NCBI GenBank assembly: GCA_963736505.1
Contig: CAVTOZ010000004.1
Span: forward strand, 124,001 to 188,000
Source of the DNA: Solirubrobacter sp963736505
Lineage (GTDB): Bacteria > Actinomycetota > Thermoleophilia > Solirubrobacterales > Solirubrobacteraceae
Direction of reading: 5' to 3'
Length of the DNA stretch: 64,000 nucleotides
The notes under the pieces were generated by a model. That model searched no databases, had not been told where the DNA came from, and saw only the letters and a program-made list of their open reading frames with translations. The translations under genes and the position numbers were made by a program. Positions 48,547-57,334 of the stretch are shown here, piece after piece (positions within the stretch are counted from its first letter, which is position 1; every line of letters starts with the position of its first letter).

Positions 48547-48643
48547 GGCGACGACTCGCAGCTGCCTCGGCCTGCGGCCTCGTCACCGCTTCGCTCGGCT
48601 TTCGCGTCGCTGGGAGCAATCGCCCAGAGGGCGATTCTCCCGG
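48547..48643. repeat. Palindromic interspersed repeat, intergenic copy
   Basis: It is the inverted counterpart of 43601-43664, with a 42-bp identical block (48602-48643) and a 13-bp block (48547-48559). This copy has about 40 bp of extra GC-rich sequence between them. It fills the gap between two genes and abuts the ribosome site (CGGAGG, 48641-48646) of the next gene. Confidence 0.8.
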
Positions 48644-48653
48644 AGGTGCCGCA

Positions 48654-48887
48654 ATGAGGGCTAATCGTGCCTACGAGCTCAAGGTCCACCGCGAGGGGCG
48701 GCTGTTCCGGCCGTCCGAGCGGCTCGAGCACGTCGAGGTGATCGAGATCGACACCGGCGAGGTCGTCCTCTTCTGGGACACCCGCCCGCGCGAGACCGGC
48801 AAGCTCGCCCGCGCCCTGCGCGCCGACCTCGCGCAGCTCGAGGCCGAGGAGTTCGTCGGCAAGTGGCGGCAGTACGAGTCCGCCTAG
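48654..48887 (+). CDS. Small acidic/basic protein of unknown function
   Basis: 77 residues, MRANRAYELKVHREGRLFRP then VEVIEIDTGEVVLFWDTRPR and LRADLAQLEAEEFVGKW. The pattern looks like a beta-rich first half with an amphipathic C-terminal helix. CGGAGG lies 7 nt upstream of ATG 48654. No family recognised. The stop codon is inside the terminator stem. Confidence 0.68.
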   Translation: MRANRAYELKVHREGRLFRPSERLEHVEVIEIDTGEVVLFWDTRPRETGKLARALRADLAQLEAEEFVGKWRQYESA

Positions 48888-48913
48888 CTGCGACTCGCTC
48901 GTAGCTAGTTTTA
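48884..48913 (+). terminator. Rho-independent terminator
   Basis: CTAGCTGCGA (48884-48893), loop CTCGC, TCGTAGCTAG (48899-48908; one G-T wobble), then TTTTA. It is the only hairpin here with a real T-run. Confidence 0.75.
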
Positions 48914-48942
48914 CGTCCGTCTCCCGGGTCCGCGCGCAATGA

Positions 48943-48960
48943 GGGTCGTCCCCACGACCC
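48943..48960 (+). promoter_or_regulatory. Leader hairpin before the DUF4331 gene
   Basis: GGGTCGT, CCCC, ACGACCC: a perfect 7-bp stem directly before the CAGGAG ribosome site of the gene at 48973. It could modulate translation. Function not shown. Confidence 0.4.
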
Positions 48961-48972
48961 CAGGAGACCCCA

Positions 48973-50415
48973 ATGAGGAGATCCCCCCTAGTCGGGGCGG
49001 CGACCGTCGCCGCCCTCTGCGCCGGGGCGCTGGTCACCACCGGCGTACTCGGCTCGTCGCACCGTGAGGCGCCGCGGATCATGCTCGACCCGAGCGCGGA
49101 CAACACGGACCTGTACGCGTTCACGGCGCCGGACGCGCCGGGCAAGCTGACCATCGTCTCGAACTGGGTCCCGTTCGAGAACCCGTCGGGCGGGCCGTAC
49201 TTCGGCAAGCTCGACCCGCAGGCGCGCTACTACATCAAGATCGACAACACGGGCGACGGCGTCGAGGACATCGCCTACCGGTACCAGTTCCACAACCGGT
49301 TCCGCAGCCCGAAGTCGTTCCTCTACGCGGCCCCGACGGTCGACTCGGTCGGCGATCCGGACCTCAATTTCGTCCAGACGTACGACCTCTACTTCGAGAA
49401 GTACCGCAACGGCAAGGAGATGTCGTCGACGCGCATCGGCACGAACGTGCCCGTCGCGCCCGACAACGTCGGCCCGAAGACGATGCCCGACTACGCGCGC
49501 GTGTCGAGCTCGGCCGTGCGCACGATCAAGTTCGGCGTCAAGACGTTCGTCGGCCCGGTCGACGACCCGTTCTACATCGACCTCGGCGCCGTCTTCGACG
49601 GCATCAACATCGACAAGCCTGGCCGGCCCGCGATCGGGCTCGGCAACGAGGGCGGCGGCAAGGACGACGTGTCGGGCTACAACGTCCACTCGTTCGTGCT
49701 GCAGGTGCCCGACGCGCACATCACGCGCGACGGCAAGGCCGTCTCCGGCGCGACCGCCTCCAACGCGGTCGTCGGCGTGTGGTCGACGACGGAGCGCAAG
49801 GCGATCTCCGTCTCGGGCAAGGGCGCCTCGCACTGGACCCAGGTCAGCCGGCTCGGCAACCCGCTGATCAACGAGGTGATCATCCCGATCGGGTCCAAGG
49901 ACAAGTTCAACGAGACGGCCCCGGCGGATGACGCGAAGAACTTCGGCGCGTTCGCCGTCAACCCGGAGCCGGCGCGGATCCTCAACGCCCTGTTCCACCT
50001 GGGCATCAAGGAGACCGGCCGCACCGACATCGTGCAGGCGCTGCTGACCGGCTTGCCCGGCCTGACGCAGATCTCGCCGAAGGCGGTGCCCGCCGACACC
50101 CTGAAGGTCAACCTCGGCGTCCCCGCGGCCGCCACGCCGAACCGCTTCGGCGCACTGGCCGGCGACACGCAGGGCTTCCCCGACGGCCGCCGCCTGACGG
50201 ACGACATCACCGACATCGAGCTGCGCGTGATCGGCGGCGCGCTGCTGAAGCCCGACCAGGGCGGCAAGCAGCTCCCGCTCGGCGACGGCGTCGACCAGAA
50301 CGACAAGCCGTTCCGCACCGCGTTCCCGTACGTGGCCCTGCCCGACAGCGGTTTCGATACGCACTTCGGCCGCGTGGAGCCGGCGCATGCGCCGGTGCCG
50401 CAGCCGCCGGCCTGA
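48973..50415 (+). CDS. DUF4331-family secreted protein
   Basis: 480 residues. Signal peptide RRSPLVGAATVAALCAGALV; the mature part opens with SSHREAPRIMLDPSADNTDL and YAFTAPD, the family hallmark, then YYIKIDNTGDGVEDIAYRYQ and, near the end, the TDDITDIELRVIGGALL segment. The family is extracellular, often near transport or metal genes, and has no assigned activity. The ATG follows CAGGAG (48961-48966). A strong hairpin separates it from the TPR gene. Confidence 0.9.
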   Translation: MRRSPLVGAATVAALCAGALVTTGVLGSSHREAPRIMLDPSADNTDLYAFTAPDAPGKLTIVSNWVPFENPSGGPYFGKLDPQARYYIKIDNTGDGVEDIAYRYQFHNRFRSPKSFLYAAPTVDSVGDPDLNFVQTYDLYFEKYRNGKEMSSTRIGTNVPVAPDNVGPKTMPDYARVSSSAVRTIKFGVKTFVGPVDDPFYIDLGAVFDGINIDKPGRPAIGLGNEGGGKDDVSGYNVHSFVLQVPDAHITRDGKAVSGATASNAVVGVWSTTERKAISVSGKGASHWTQVSRLGNPLINEVIIPIGSKDKFNETAPADDAKNFGAFAVNPEPARILNALFHLGIKETGRTDIVQALLTGLPGLTQISPKAVPADTLKVNLGVPAAATPNRFGALAGDTQGFPDGRRLTDDITDIELRVIGGALLKPDQGGKQLPLGDGVDQNDKPFRTAFPYVALPDSGFDTHFGRVEPAHAPVPQPPA

Positions 50416-50425
50416 CCCATCGAAC

Positions 50426-50455
50426 GGCGCCGCCCGCGTGCCCGCGGGCGGCGCC
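50426..50455 (+). terminator. 13-bp perfect hairpin after the DUF4331 gene
   Basis: GGCGCCGCCCGCG (50426-50438), loop TGCC, CGCGGGCGGCGCC (50443-50455). Very stable, no T-run; it ends 8 nt before the next ATG, so it could also affect that gene's translation. Confidence 0.6.
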
Positions 50456-50463
50456 CCTTCGCC

Positions 50464-51765
50464 ATGAACCCCACGCTTCCACGCCCCCTCCTCGCCGCCC
50501 CGCTGCTGGCCTTCGCCGCCGCCCTCGCCGTCTGGGCGCTGCTCGCGCACGGCGGCCCCGCACTGCCGCACGCCGCCGCGCCGGCCGTCGACGTGACGCC
50601 GCGCCTGACCGGCACCGACGCCGACATCCCCAAGCTCCAGGCCGCCGTGCGCGCGGCGCCCGAGCGCCCCGACCTGCGCGTCTCGCTCGCCGCCGCCTAC
50701 CTGCAGCGCGTGCGCGAGACCGGCGACCCGGCCTTCTACACGCGCGCCCAGGGCGTGCTCGCGCCGGCGCTGCAGGCGCACCCGCGCGACGCCGACGTGC
50801 TCACCGAGGCCGGCCTGCTGGCGCTCGCCAAGCACGACTTCCGCGGCGCGCTCGCGCTCGGGCAGCGCGCCCGCGCCGCGCAGCCGGACATGGTCGACGT
50901 GTCGGCCGTGCTGGTCGACGCCGAGGTCGAGCTCGGCCGCTACGGCGACGCCGCGCGCGAGCTGCAGTCGATGGTCGACCGCAAGCCCAACCTCGCCTCC
51001 TACGCGCGCGTGTCGTACCTGCGCGAGCTGCACGGCGACCTGCCCGGCGCCGCGAGCGCGATGCGCCTCGCCGTCGCCGCCGGCGGGCCGGCGCTGGAGA
51101 ACCGCGCGTACGTGAGCGCGCAGCTGGGCGAGCTGCAGCGCCAGCGCGGCGACGACGCGGGCGCGCGGCTGGCGTTCCGCGCCGCGCTCGCCGCGAGCCC
51201 CGGCCACCCCGGCGCCACGGCGGGGCTCGCGCGCATGGACGCCGCGGCGGGCGACCTGCCCGCCGCGATCGCGCGCTGGCGCTCGGTCGCCGACCGGCTG
51301 CCGCTGCCCGAGTACGTGATCGGGCTCGGCGAGGCCGAGCTGGCCGCCGGGCGCACGGCGGCCGGCGAGCGCGACCTGCAGCTCGTCGGCGCCGAGGAGA
51401 GGCTGCTGCGCGCGGCCGGCGTCGACACCGACGTCGAGCTGGCGATCTTCGAGGCCGACCACGGCGACCCGGCGCGCGCGGTCACGCTCGCGCGGCGCGC
51501 GTGGGCGGCCGCCCCGAGCGTGCGCGCCGCCGACGCGCTCGGGTGGGCGCTGACGCGCTCCGGCGATCCCGTGCGGGGACTCGAGTGGGCGCACCGCGCG
51601 CTGCGGCTCGGCTCGCTCGACCCGCTCGTGCGCTCGCACGCGGGCCTGACGGCGCTCGCCGCGGGCCGGCGGGAAGAGGGCCGCCGGCAGCTGCGGCTGG
51701 CCCTCGCGCACGGCCTCGACGGCTACGCGTGGCAGGCCGAGCGCGCACGCGAGGCGCTGCGATGA
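50464..51765 (+). CDS. TPR-repeat protein, membrane-anchored or secreted
   Basis: 433 residues. The N-terminal RPLLAAPLLAFAAALAVWAL is a membrane anchor or signal segment. The rest is a run of helical pairs of TPR type (TEAGLLALAKHDFRGALALG; GRYGDAARELQSMVDRKP; AQLGELQRQRGDDAGARLAF; GWALTRSGDPVRGLEWAHRA). TPR proteins are scaffolds. It overlaps the transporter gene by 4 nt (ATGA) and sits after DUF4331; all three may belong to one metal-related locus. Confidence 0.85.
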   Translation: MNPTLPRPLLAAPLLAFAAALAVWALLAHGGPALPHAAAPAVDVTPRLTGTDADIPKLQAAVRAAPERPDLRVSLAAAYLQRVRETGDPAFYTRAQGVLAPALQAHPRDADVLTEAGLLALAKHDFRGALALGQRARAAQPDMVDVSAVLVDAEVELGRYGDAARELQSMVDRKPNLASYARVSYLRELHGDLPGAASAMRLAVAAGGPALENRAYVSAQLGELQRQRGDDAGARLAFRAALAASPGHPGATAGLARMDAAAGDLPAAIARWRSVADRLPLPEYVIGLGEAELAAGRTAAGERDLQLVGAEERLLRAAGVDTDVELAIFEADHGDPARAVTLARRAWAAAPSVRAADALGWALTRSGDPVRGLEWAHRALRLGSLDPLVRSHAGLTALAAGRREEGRRQLRLALAHGLDGYAWQAERAREALR

Positions 51766-53075
51766 AGCGCCTCGTCGCCGTGCTCGCCGCGTTCCTGCTC
51801 CTCCCCGCGGCGGCGCAGGCCCATCCGCTGGGCAACTTCTCCGTCAACCACATCGCCGAGGTGCGCGTGTCGGCCGACCGCACCGACGTGCTCTACGTGC
51901 TCGACCAGGCCGAGATCCCGACGTTCCAGGAGCGCGGGATGTCCGACGCCGCCGTGATCGCGCGCAAGCGCGCCGAGGTGGCGAAGCGGGTGACGATCAC
52001 GGTCGACGGGCGGCCGCTGGCGCTGACGCCCGGCACGCCGCGCCTGACGCACCCGCCCGGCCAGGGCGGTCTGCCGCTCACGCGCCTGGAGCTGCCGCTG
52101 CGCGGTGCCGGAGTCGAGCGCGGCGCGGTCGTCGTCGACGACGGCACGTTCCCCGGCCGGATCGGCTGGAAGGCCGTCCTGCCGCTGAAGGGCAGCGGCA
52201 CCGCGGTGCGCTCGAGCGTGCCGGCCGCCGATCCCACCGGCGGGCTGCGCCGATACCCGAAGGACCTGCTCCACAGCCCCGCCGACATCCGTACCGCCCG
52301 CCTGCGCGTGACCCCGGGCACCGGCACGCTGACCGCCCCGGGCGCGGCGCCCGTGGCGGTCGGCGGGCGGGGCTCCGGCGGCTTCGCCGGCCTGCTCGAC
52401 GACGGCCGCGGCGTGATCGTGCTGCTGCTCGCCGCCGCGTTCGGCTGGGGCGCGCTGCACGCGCTCTCGCCCGGCCACGGCAAGTCGATGGTCGCGGCCT
52501 ACCTCGTCGGCACGCGCGGCAGCGTGCGCGACGCGATCGTGCTCGGCGCGACGGTGACCGTCGCGCACACGGCGGGCGTGATCGCGCTCGGCGTCATCGC
52601 GCTCGCGCTGTCGCAGTGGATCCTGCCCGAGGACCTGTACCCGTGGCTGAACCTCGTCGCCGGCCTACTGGTGGTGAGCGTCGGCGTGCAGGTGCTGCGC
52701 AAGCGCATGCGCAAGGTCGCCCACCACCACGCGCACGAGCATGGCCACGACCACCACCACGAGCACAAGGGCTCGATCCTCGCGCTCGGCGCGTCGGCCG
52801 GCCTGATCCCCTGCCCGTCGGCGCTCGTCGTGCTGCTCGGCGCGATCTCCCAGCACCGGCTGGCGCTCGGCCTGGTCCTGATCCTCGCGTTCTCGGCCGG
52901 CCTGGCGGCGACGCTGACCGGCCTGGGCATCGCCGTGGTGAAGGCGTCGCAGGCGCTCGCGCGGCTGCGCGTGCCCGGCCGGCTCGCGGGCGCGGCGCCG
53001 GCGTTCTCGGCCGCGCTGATCGTCGTCATCGGCGCCGTCCTGACCGCGCGGGCCGTCCCGCTGCTGCCTGTGTGA
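51762..53075 (+). CDS. NicO/RcnA-family nickel-cobalt transporter with extracytoplasmic N-terminal domain
   Basis: 437 residues. Signal peptide KRLVAVLAAFLLLPAAAQA, then HPLGNFSVNHIAEVRV and an extracytoplasmic domain to about residue 210. The membrane part has LHALSPGHGKSMVAAYLVGT, a His-rich cytoplasmic loop (HHHAHEHGHDHHHEHK) and GLIPCPSALVVLLGAI, typical of Ni/Co efflux or uptake proteins. It is followed by a Fur-type regulator and a HoxN-type permease, so nickel or cobalt handling is well supported; direction is not. Confidence 0.88.
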   Translation: MKRLVAVLAAFLLLPAAAQAHPLGNFSVNHIAEVRVSADRTDVLYVLDQAEIPTFQERGMSDAAVIARKRAEVAKRVTITVDGRPLALTPGTPRLTHPPGQGGLPLTRLELPLRGAGVERGAVVVDDGTFPGRIGWKAVLPLKGSGTAVRSSVPAADPTGGLRRYPKDLLHSPADIRTARLRVTPGTGTLTAPGAAPVAVGGRGSGGFAGLLDDGRGVIVLLLAAAFGWGALHALSPGHGKSMVAAYLVGTRGSVRDAIVLGATVTVAHTAGVIALGVIALALSQWILPEDLYPWLNLVAGLLVVSVGVQVLRKRMRKVAHHHAHEHGHDHHHEHKGSILALGASAGLIPCPSALVVLLGAISQHRLALGLVLILAFSAGLAATLTGLGIAVVKASQALARLRVPGRLAGAAPAFSAALIVVIGAVLTARAVPLLPV

Positions 53076-53140
53076 TCCGAATGCGGCCCACGCGCGCTAA
53101 TGAGACTGCCGTTCGGGAGCGGATCGGAAGAGGAATCGCC

Positions 53141-53551
53141 GTGTCGTCTCTACACGCCCTGACCAACACCATGCGCGCCCACGGGCTGCGCGTGTCGACC
53201 GCCCGCCGCCGCGTGCTGACCGCGCTGCTCGCCGCCGACCACCCGCTCAGCGCCTGCCAGATCGCCGGCGGCCGCGACGTCGCGTCGGTCTACCGCAACC
53301 TCGAGGCGCTGGAGTCGATCGGCCTCGTGCAGCACGTCCACCCCGGCCACGGCCCGGGCCGCTACGCGCTGGCCGGGGGCGGCGGCTGGGCGACGTGCGA
53401 GGACTGCGGCGAGGCCGTGCGCCTGGCGCCCGCGGCCGTCGCGCGGATCCGCGAGGCCGTGCGCGACGCGTGCGGCTTCGACGCCCCGTTCACCCACTTC
53501 CCCGTCGTCGGGCTGTGCCCGCACTGCACTCGCGAAGGAGCCCTGCGATGA
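53141..53551 (+). CDS. Fur-family metalloregulator (Nur/Zur-like)
   Basis: 136 residues from GTG 53141 with a GGAAGAGGAA ribosome region upstream. The winged helix RVSTARRRVLTALLAADHPL and DVASVYRNLEALESIGLVQH is followed by the dimer domain with two zinc-type CxxC pairs (WATCEDCGEAV; GLCPHCTREG). The gene lies between two nickel-type transporters and overlaps the next by ATGA, so nickel sensing (Nur) is likely, zinc (Zur) possible. No convincing Fur box was found by eye. Confidence 0.88.
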   Translation: MSSLHALTNTMRAHGLRVSTARRRVLTALLAADHPLSACQIAGGRDVASVYRNLEALESIGLVQHVHPGHGPGRYALAGGGGWATCEDCGEAVRLAPAAVARIREAVRDACGFDAPFTHFPVVGLCPHCTREGALR

Positions 53552-54543
53552 CCCGCCTCGAGAAGCGCCGTGCGGCCGGCCTGGCCGCCGCCATCCTCGC
53601 CCTGCACGCGATCGGCTTCGGCACGCTGATCTTCCTCGTCGCCCCGCAGGACCTCGAGCTCGGGGCGGGCGGGTTCGGCGTCGGGGTCGGCATCACGGCC
53701 TACACGCTCGGCCTCCGGCACGCGTTCGACGCCGACCACATCGCGGCGATCGACAACACCACGCGCAAACTGATGAGCGACGGCCGCCGGCCGCTGAGCG
53801 TCGGCTTCTGGTTCTCGCTCGGCCACTCGACGGTCGTGTTCGTGCTCGCGCTGCTGCTGAGCGTGGGCGTGCGCACGGTCGCCGGCGGCGACTCGGCGCT
53901 GGCGTCGGTCGGCGGCGTCGTCGGGACCGCGATCTCCGGCTCGTTCCTGTACCTGATCGGGATCGTCAACCTCGTCGTCCTGCTCGGCGTCGGGCGCGCG
54001 TTCCGCAGCCTGCGCTCCGGCGAGCGCGACGAGGCGGCGCTGGAGCGCGCGCTCGCCCCGCGCGGGCCGATCAGCCACCTCACCCAGCGCTTCAGCCGCC
54101 GCATCACGGCGTCGTGGCAGATGTACCCGCTCGGGCTGCTGTTCGGCCTCGGGTTCGACACCGCGAGCGAGATCGCGCTGCTCGTGCTCGCCGCCGGCGC
54201 CGCGTTCGGGTCGCTGCCGTTCTACGCGATCCTCTGCCTGCCGGTGATCTTCGCGGCCGGGATGTCGCTGCTGGACACGATCGACGGCGCGTTCATGACG
54301 TTCGCCTACGGCTGGGCGTTCGCCAAGCCGGTGCGCAAGCTCTACTACAACCTCACCGTGACCGGGCTGTCGGTCGCCGTCGCGCTCGGCATCGGCACGA
54401 TCGAGCTGCTGTCGGTCGCCGGCGTCGCCCGGATCGACCTCAATGCGGTGGGGTACGTGATCGCGGGCCTGTTCGCCTTCACGTGGCTGGCCGCGATCGC
54501 CGTCTGGCGGCTGGGCCGCATCGAGCAGCGCTGGGCGGGTTAG
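53548..54543 (+). CDS. HoxN/NixA-type nickel-cobalt permease
   Basis: 331 residues, about eight membrane segments. The metal-selectivity motif RHAFDADHIAAIDN (H-x4-DH) in segment II, then GFWFSLGHSTVVF and LGFDTASEIALLVL, are diagnostic of NiCoT permeases. It overlaps the Fur-type gene by 4 nt. Together they form a likely regulator-transporter pair for high-affinity uptake. Confidence 0.94.
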   Translation: MTRLEKRRAAGLAAAILALHAIGFGTLIFLVAPQDLELGAGGFGVGVGITAYTLGLRHAFDADHIAAIDNTTRKLMSDGRRPLSVGFWFSLGHSTVVFVLALLLSVGVRTVAGGDSALASVGGVVGTAISGSFLYLIGIVNLVVLLGVGRAFRSLRSGERDEAALERALAPRGPISHLTQRFSRRITASWQMYPLGLLFGLGFDTASEIALLVLAAGAAFGSLPFYAILCLPVIFAAGMSLLDTIDGAFMTFAYGWAFAKPVRKLYYNLTVTGLSVAVALGIGTIELLSVAGVARIDLNAVGYVIAGLFAFTWLAAIAVWRLGRIEQRWAG

Positions 54544-54546
54544 ATT
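54541..54546 (+). promoter_or_regulatory. -10-like TAGATT of the histidine kinase gene
   Basis: TAGATT includes the stop codon of the permease gene and ends 10 nt before ATG 54557, suggesting a 3-4-nt leader. Confidence 0.35.
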
Positions 54547-54556
54547 GTGGGCGCCG

Positions 54557-56203
54557 ATGAGCGCCCAGCGGGAAGGGTTGAGGCGACGACTGAGCATGGT
54601 CCTGCCGCACGGCAAGACCCTGCCCGAGGACCAGTGGCGCGCGCGCCATCGCGCGCTCGTCTGGCTCCTGTGGGCGCACGTCGTCGCACTGCCGATCGTC
54701 GCGCTGCTGTACGGCATGTCGGTGCCGCACGCGCTCGCCGACGGCGCCGTGATCGCCGTCTTCGGCGTCGCCGCCGAGCTGCGCATCGGCGGCCGGCGGG
54801 CGCAGGAGCTGGTGGTCGTGTTCGGCCTGCTGACGTGCTCGGCCGACCTCGTCCACATCACCAGCGGCCTGATCGAGGCGCACTTCCACTTCTTCGTGAT
54901 GGTGGCGGCCCTGTCGCTCTACGAGGACTGGGTGCCGTTCCTCGTCTCGGTCCTCTACGTGCTGTTCCAGCACGCGATCATGGCCGCGTTCATCGACCAC
55001 GACATGGTCTTCAACCACCCGGGCTCGTCGTGGAAGTGGGCGGGCGTGCACTCCGCCTTCATCGCCGCGCTGAGCGTCGCGTGCCTGGTCAACTGGCGCG
55101 CGAGCGAGGCGCAGCGCGCGGCGTTCCGCACGCTGGTGGAGACACTCGACGAAGGCGTGTTGATGATCGGCCGCGACGGCGGCCTGGTGACGTCGAACCC
55201 GAGCGCGCGGCGGATCCTCGGGATGGACCCGGCGCTCGTGATCGACACGCCGGGCGTGGCGCTGATCGGCGCCGACGGCGAGCCGGTGCCGCCCGAGCAC
55301 TGGCCGATCCGCTCCACGCGCCGCACCGGCGTGCCGCAGCTGGGCTTCCCCCTCGGGCTGCGCCGCCCCGACGGCAGCGTGCGCTGGCTGTCGGTCTCCA
55401 CGCGCGCGGTCGACGCCGGGCCTGACGGCGTCGCGCCGTACGCGGTCGTGATCTCCTTCATCGACGTCACGGAGGAGCACGAGGCGCGCGAGGCGCTCGA
55501 ACACTCCAACGCCGAGCTGCAGCAGTTCGCCTACATCGCCTCGCACGACCTGTCGGAGCCGCTGCGGATGGTGTCGAGCTACCTGCAGCTGCTGCGCCGG
55601 CGCTACCACGGCCGGCTCGACGGCGAGGCGGACGAGTTCATCGACTACGCCGTCGACGGCGCGACGCGGATGCGCTCGCTGATCGAGGCGCTGCTCTCCT
55701 ACTCGCGCGCCGGCCGCGGCGACGACCCCGTCCCGGTCGACCTCTCGAACGTCGCCTCCGACGTGCTGCGCACGCTCGCGGAGTCGATCGTGCAGTCCAG
55801 CGCGCACGTCGACGTCGGCGCGCTGCCGCGCGTGCTCGGCGACCGCGTCCAGCTGGAGCAGCTGCTGCAGAACCTCGTCGCCAACGCGCTGAAGTTCCGC
55901 GACGGCGAGCGCGCGTCGGTGTGGGTGCGGGCCGAACGGGCGCCGTCGGGCATGGTCCAGATCTCCGTGGCCGACGCGGGGATCGGGATCGACGCGGCGC
56001 ACCGCGAGCGCGTCTTCAACATGTTCCAGCGCCTGCACGACCGCCAGACCTACGACGGCACCGGCATCGGGCTCGCGATCTGCCGCAAGATCGTCGAGCG
56101 CCACGGCGGGCGGATCTGGGTCGAGGCGCGCGAGGGCGGCGGGACCGTGTTCCGCTTCACGCTCCCGCCGGCCGCCGCCGAGGTCGAGGCCGCCGCGGCC
56201 TGA
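54557..56203 (+). CDS. Sensor histidine kinase with membrane sensor and PAS domains, orphan
   Basis: 548 residues. Five or six membrane segments to about residue 185, including a His-rich part (IEAHFHFFVMVAALSLYEDW), then a PAS domain (LDEGVLMIGRDGGLVTSNPS). The dimerisation/phosphoacceptor segment AYIASHDLSEPLRMVSSYLQ carries the His, and the ATP-binding domain has LVANALKF (N box), VADAGIGI (G1) and GTGIGLAICRKIVERHGG (G2). No response regulator is adjacent. Signal unknown. Confidence 0.9.
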   Translation: MSAQREGLRRRLSMVLPHGKTLPEDQWRARHRALVWLLWAHVVALPIVALLYGMSVPHALADGAVIAVFGVAAELRIGGRRAQELVVVFGLLTCSADLVHITSGLIEAHFHFFVMVAALSLYEDWVPFLVSVLYVLFQHAIMAAFIDHDMVFNHPGSSWKWAGVHSAFIAALSVACLVNWRASEAQRAAFRTLVETLDEGVLMIGRDGGLVTSNPSARRILGMDPALVIDTPGVALIGADGEPVPPEHWPIRSTRRTGVPQLGFPLGLRRPDGSVRWLSVSTRAVDAGPDGVAPYAVVISFIDVTEEHEAREALEHSNAELQQFAYIASHDLSEPLRMVSSYLQLLRRRYHGRLDGEADEFIDYAVDGATRMRSLIEALLSYSRAGRGDDPVPVDLSNVASDVLRTLAESIVQSSAHVDVGALPRVLGDRVQLEQLLQNLVANALKFRDGERASVWVRAERAPSGMVQISVADAGIGIDAAHRERVFNMFQRLHDRQTYDGTGIGLAICRKIVERHGGRIWVEAREGGGTVFRFTLPPAAAEVEAAAA

Positions 56204-56215
56204 CATCCTTGCGGC

Positions 56216-57331
56216 ATGGCCGATGTCCCCATGCCCCGCCTGTCCGACTCGATGGAGGAGGGCACGATCCTGAAGTGGCTGAAGTCCGACGGCGACGAGG
56301 TCGCCGAGGGCGAGGAGCTGGTCGAGATCGAGACCGACAAGGCCAACATGACCTACACCGCCGAAGCCGCCGGGACGCTCTCGATCGTCGCGCCTGAGGG
56401 GCAGTCGCTCGCCGTCGGCGCGACGATCGCGCGGCTGGGCGAGGGCGGCGAGGCGCCGGCGGCGCCGCCCGCGGTCGTCGCGGCGCCGGTCGAGGAGGAG
56501 GCCAACGGACGCGTGAAGGCGTCGCCGGTCGCGCAGCGGATGGCACGCGAGCGCGGCCTGGACCTCGCGAGCGTGAAGGGAACCGGTCCGGGCGGGCGGA
56601 TCGTGAAGTCCGACATCGAGGGCGCGCCGTCCCCGGCGCCGTCCCCGGCGCCGGCCGCGGCGCCGGCTCCGGTGCGCGAAGGCCGCGGCGACGTCGTCCA
56701 CCAGGAGCTGACGCGGCTGCAGCAGACGGTCGCCCGGCGGATGGCCGAGTCCAAGGCGACGGCGCCCGAGTTCACGATCACCGCCGTGGCCGACATGGCC
56801 GCCGCCGTCGAGCTGCGGCGGCAGCTGAAAGAGGCGGCCGATCCGGCGCCGTCGATCAACGACCTCGTGATCAAGGCCTCGGCGCTGGCGCTGCGCGACG
56901 TCCCGCGCGCGAACGGCGCCTACCGCGACGGCCGCTTCGAGCTGTACTCGCGCGTCAACGTGGGCGTCGCCGTGGCCGGGCAGGACGCGCTCGTCGTGCC
57001 GACCGTGTTCGACGCCGACGAGAAGAGCCTCGCCACGATCGCGCGCGAGGCGCGCGTGCTGGCCGAGCGCGTGCGCTCAGGCGAGATCACGCCGCCGGAG
57101 CTGTCGGCGGGCACGTTCACGGTGTCCAACCTCGGCATGTACGGGATCCGCCGCTTCACGCCGATCATCAACCCGCCGCAGGCCGCGATCCTCGGCGTCG
57201 GCGAGATCGCCGGCGGCGTCTGCGAGCTGACGCTGGTGTGCGATCACCGGATCCTCTACGGCGCCGACGCGGCCGGCTTCCTCGGCCGCATCCGCTCCTA
57301 CCTCGAAGCGCCGCTGCGGCTGCTGCTGTAA
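56216..57331 (+). CDS. 2-oxoacid dehydrogenase E2 acyltransferase, with altered catalytic motif
   Basis: 371 residues. Lipoyl domain with EIETDKANM (lipoylated Lys), peripheral-subunit-binding domain (SPVAQRMARERGLDLASVKG), Ala/Pro linker and acyltransferase domain. The active-site loop reads VCDHRILYGADAAGFL, so the usual DHRxxDG aspartate is Tyr while the His is kept. It stands alone, separated from the E1 genes by a sigma-factor pair and a membrane protein. Which oxoacid complex it serves is unclear. It converges with the next gene, 3 nt apart. Confidence 0.88.
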   Translation: MADVPMPRLSDSMEEGTILKWLKSDGDEVAEGEELVEIETDKANMTYTAEAAGTLSIVAPEGQSLAVGATIARLGEGGEAPAAPPAVVAAPVEEEANGRVKASPVAQRMARERGLDLASVKGTGPGGRIVKSDIEGAPSPAPSPAPAAAPAPVREGRGDVVHQELTRLQQTVARRMAESKATAPEFTITAVADMAAAVELRRQLKEAADPAPSINDLVIKASALALRDVPRANGAYRDGRFELYSRVNVGVAVAGQDALVVPTVFDADEKSLATIAREARVLAERVRSGEITPPELSAGTFTVSNLGMYGIRRFTPIINPPQAAILGVGEIAGGVCELTLVCDHRILYGADAAGFLGRIRSYLEAPLRLLL

Positions 57332-57334
57332 GCG

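Noticed and set aside
48939..48973. Upstream ATG at 48939 before the DUF4331 gene as a leader peptide
   Set aside because: It is out of frame, lacks a ribosome site and lies in the leader hairpin; the ATG at 48973 with CAGGAG and a signal peptide is better.
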